From: Macrotis lagotis
Taxonomy: Eukaryota; Chordata; Mammalia; Peramelemorphia; Peramelidae
DNA length: 64,000 nucleotides
Reading direction: 5' to 3'
NCBI RefSeq assembly: GCF_037893015.1
Contig: NC_133658.1
Span: forward strand, 59,425,818 to 59,489,817
Every line of letters starts with the position of its first letter. Positions within the stretch are counted from its first letter, which is position 1. Below, in pieces: positions 62,536-64,000 of this stretch. The notes below the pieces were generated by a model, which searched no databases, had not been told where the DNA came from, and saw only the letters and a program-made list of their open reading frames with translations. Position numbers and translations under genes: made by a program.

Positions 62536-62597
62536 CCTTGATTAGATGTTTTCAAGTCTTAGCCACTTCCCTGCATTTGTGCAGACCGTGCCTCAAC
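62143..62597 (+). repeat. Inverted-repeat right arm (455 bp, L2 sense plus flank)
   Basis: Partner of 60823-61279, 863 bp away. It begins CCAGTAGACATTTTAAACTC and ends CGTGCCTCAAC. Because L2 runs unbroken across its left boundary, this is more likely the original and the left arm the copy. Confidence 0.95.
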
Positions 62598-62769
62598 AGT
62601 ATCACCTTTTCATTTCCATTTGTCAAAATCATTTAAGCTCACTTCTGGCATCATCTGCTCCTGGTTCCCCCAACTAAGCATGAGAGCATTCTCCCACAAT
62701 TTTCCTATGGTACCTCCTTTGCCTCCATCATACCAGACCCTTTATAGATTTTAATCCATTAATAGATTT
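62598..62769. other. Unassigned
   Basis: Pyrimidine-rich; may be weak L2-like sequence. Confidence 0.3.
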
Positions 62770-62850
62770 TATTTTTATTATTTATTTATTTATTTATTTA
62801 ATTGTTTATAGAAATAATATTTATTATTTATTATTATATTTAATAGACTC
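62770..62850. repeat. (ATTT)n/AT-rich tract
   Basis: TTATTTATTTATTTATTTA followed by ATTATTTATTATTA words. A duplicated TAATAGATTTTA flank occurs at 62758 and 62853. Confidence 0.88.
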
Positions 62851-62854
62851 CTAA

Positions 62855-62945
62855 TAGATTTTAATCCACTCAGGGCAAGGGCTGTTTTTACGTCTAGCAC
62901 AGTGCTTTGTACAGAATCAAAACTCTTTGTTTGTTGAAATGAATT
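62855..62945 (+). repeat. L2 3' terminus
   Basis: CCACTCAGGGCAAGGGCTG, CTAGCACAGTGCTTTGTACAG, TTTGTTTGTTGAAATG. Confidence 0.72.
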
Positions 62946-63370
62946 AAAAGGGGGAAAAAAAATCATCTTCAAAAAATAGTCTGAGGGAATTTCCTGAGGC
63001 CAGGCTCTTATTCCCTGAGGCTTTTCCCCCAAATTCAACATGAATCTTGAACTCCTAGCGTGGATTCCGCCTTCCTACTTTATGGATGGAGAAACCTAAA
63101 TTGAAAAACAAAGCAATTCGCTGAGATCATGTCAGTGCAGGAAAGCTGCCACCAACTGGAAGGAAGGAAAACCTGTAAAATCTAGAGATAAGGAAGCTAT
63201 GTTTTCTACATTTGGGAAGGGTTATTGTCATGTAGAAGAGAGTTGACAAGTATTTGTTAAGAACAGTGGGGTGTGGAGTCAAGACAGCAGGGTAAAGGCA
63301 AGGACCTACTCTATGTCAGACACCGTAGTGGAGTTGGAGCTGGTCTCCTAGAAGACTAGGTTCAGATTCC
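62946..63370. other. Mostly unassigned
   Basis: 63065-63170 may contain a weak antisense MIR (ATGGATGGAGAAACC). 63275-63300 (GTCAAGACAGCAGGGTAAAGG) resembles the L1/HAL1 5' start seen at 41705; a scrap at best. Confidence 0.3.
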
Positions 63371-63590
63371 TTGTTATTGTTCAGTGGTTTTTCAGTTATG
63401 TATGGGGTTTTCTGAGCAGGAACACTGGAGTGGCTTGACTTTTGTATTCATTTTACATATGAGGAAACTGAGGCAAATAAGGTAAAGTGACTTGTCTGGG
63501 TCATATAGTGGTCTGAGGCCAGATTTGAACTCATGAAGATGAGTCTTTCTGACTCCAAGTCCTATATTCTGTGCTCTGTCCTCCCTTTTC
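63371..63590 (-). repeat. MAR1-like SINE, antisense
   Basis: TTGTTATTGTTCAGTGGTTTTTC, AGGAACACTGGAGTGGC, TACATATGAGGAAACTGAGG, GGTCTGAGGCCAGATTTGAAC, GATGAGTCTTTCTGACTCC. Confidence 0.82.
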
Positions 63591-64000
63591 TAAAACCCAG
63601 ATTTACAAGTCAATCATATCCAGTTACAGTTAATAGCAACAATAGCCCACATCTAGAATATCTCCTTCAAAAATCCCATAAAATCAACTTACAAAGTTCG
63701 AGTGTTTTTAAATGTTGAGTTGCCTAGTGAACATCAGGTTAATGAGATTTTGTTGCTTTTCCACAAGATGTCCATGAAAATAGGGCAAAGACCCCCTGTA
63801 AAGTGACTCTTCTACAGGCCCTTTGTGGTCAAGGCAGGACTTCAGACCCCAAATCCATTGCTCTTTCTATAAAACCACATTGTTTTTTATCAGAAAAAAA
63901 ATGATATAGCTAGGAGGACCCATTTGGGGTTTAACATTTTTTTTTATTTCACAAATTGTCCAAACTCCTCAAAGATAATATTTTACAGAAATTTTAGGAA
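63591..64000. other. Unassigned to window end
   Basis: Nothing recognised. Confidence 0.3.

Noticed and set aside
60916..62545. Near-identical small proteins encoded on opposite strands
   Set aside because: Not a gene pair: they reflect the inverted repeat of an L2 end, and the similarity extends through non-coding sequence.
1..64000. CRISPR array, bacterial operon or prophage
   Set aside because: No spaced direct repeats or dense coding; the repeat content is that of a marsupial nuclear genome.

Overview
The window looks like gene-poor nuclear DNA of a marsupial. The strongest clue is about 15 copies of a young tRNA-derived SINE with a terminal GCAAAAACCTAAAA-type tail. I recognise it as WSINE1-like, so an Australian marsupial is more likely than an American one, though that is from memory of the family and not from a search. 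Older marsupial MAR1-type CORE-SINEs, MIR, L2, L3/CR1, marsupial L1 3' ends and a half-LINE (HAL1) fit the same picture. I found no intact protein-coding gene, no convincing exon set, no tRNA, rRNA or snRNA gene and no CRISPR array. The open frames present are chance frames, frames through repeats, or transposon remnants.

Layout. 1-9 kb holds L2 ends, a (GA)n tract, an old L1 3' end, a mariner transposase scrap at 4.57 kb, a deeply nested repeat stack at 5.0-5.8 kb, an antisense L1 at 6.15-6.99 kb and two opposed L2 blocks at 8.1-9.1 kb. 9-19 kb is mostly SINEs, simple repeats, an L1 interrupted by WSINE1 (12.1-12.7 kb), a possible decayed retropseudogene on the minus strand (15.46-16.77 kb) and a MAR1 split by L1 (16.85-17.66 kb). 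19-34 kb has L2, an L3 split by an L1 with a target-site duplication (21.2-22.3 kb), and unassigned single-copy-looking stretches. 33.75-34.26 kb is a decayed 33-bp minisatellite. 36.8-41 kb is a dense pile-up of SINE, L2 and L1 with a candidate solo LTR. 41.70-44.37 kb is a nearly full-length HAL1 with a perfect 12-bp target-site duplication. 46.08-46.96 kb is a tetranucleotide array with higher-order repeats. 47-48.4 kb and 52.1-53.3 kb look non-repetitive. 50-57 kb contains HAL1/L1, L1 and L3 relics.

The most unusual structure is at 60.82-62.60 kb: two arms of about 456 bp in opposite orientation, about 94% identical by hand alignment, 863 bp apart. They contain an ancient L2 3' end plus about 60 bp of its flank, so they look like a fairly recent local inverted duplication rather than two independent insertions. 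The left copy interrupts another L2.

Repeat names come from recognition of consensus features, and old-repeat boundaries are approximate (tens of bases). Where target-site duplications are quoted they were read directly.
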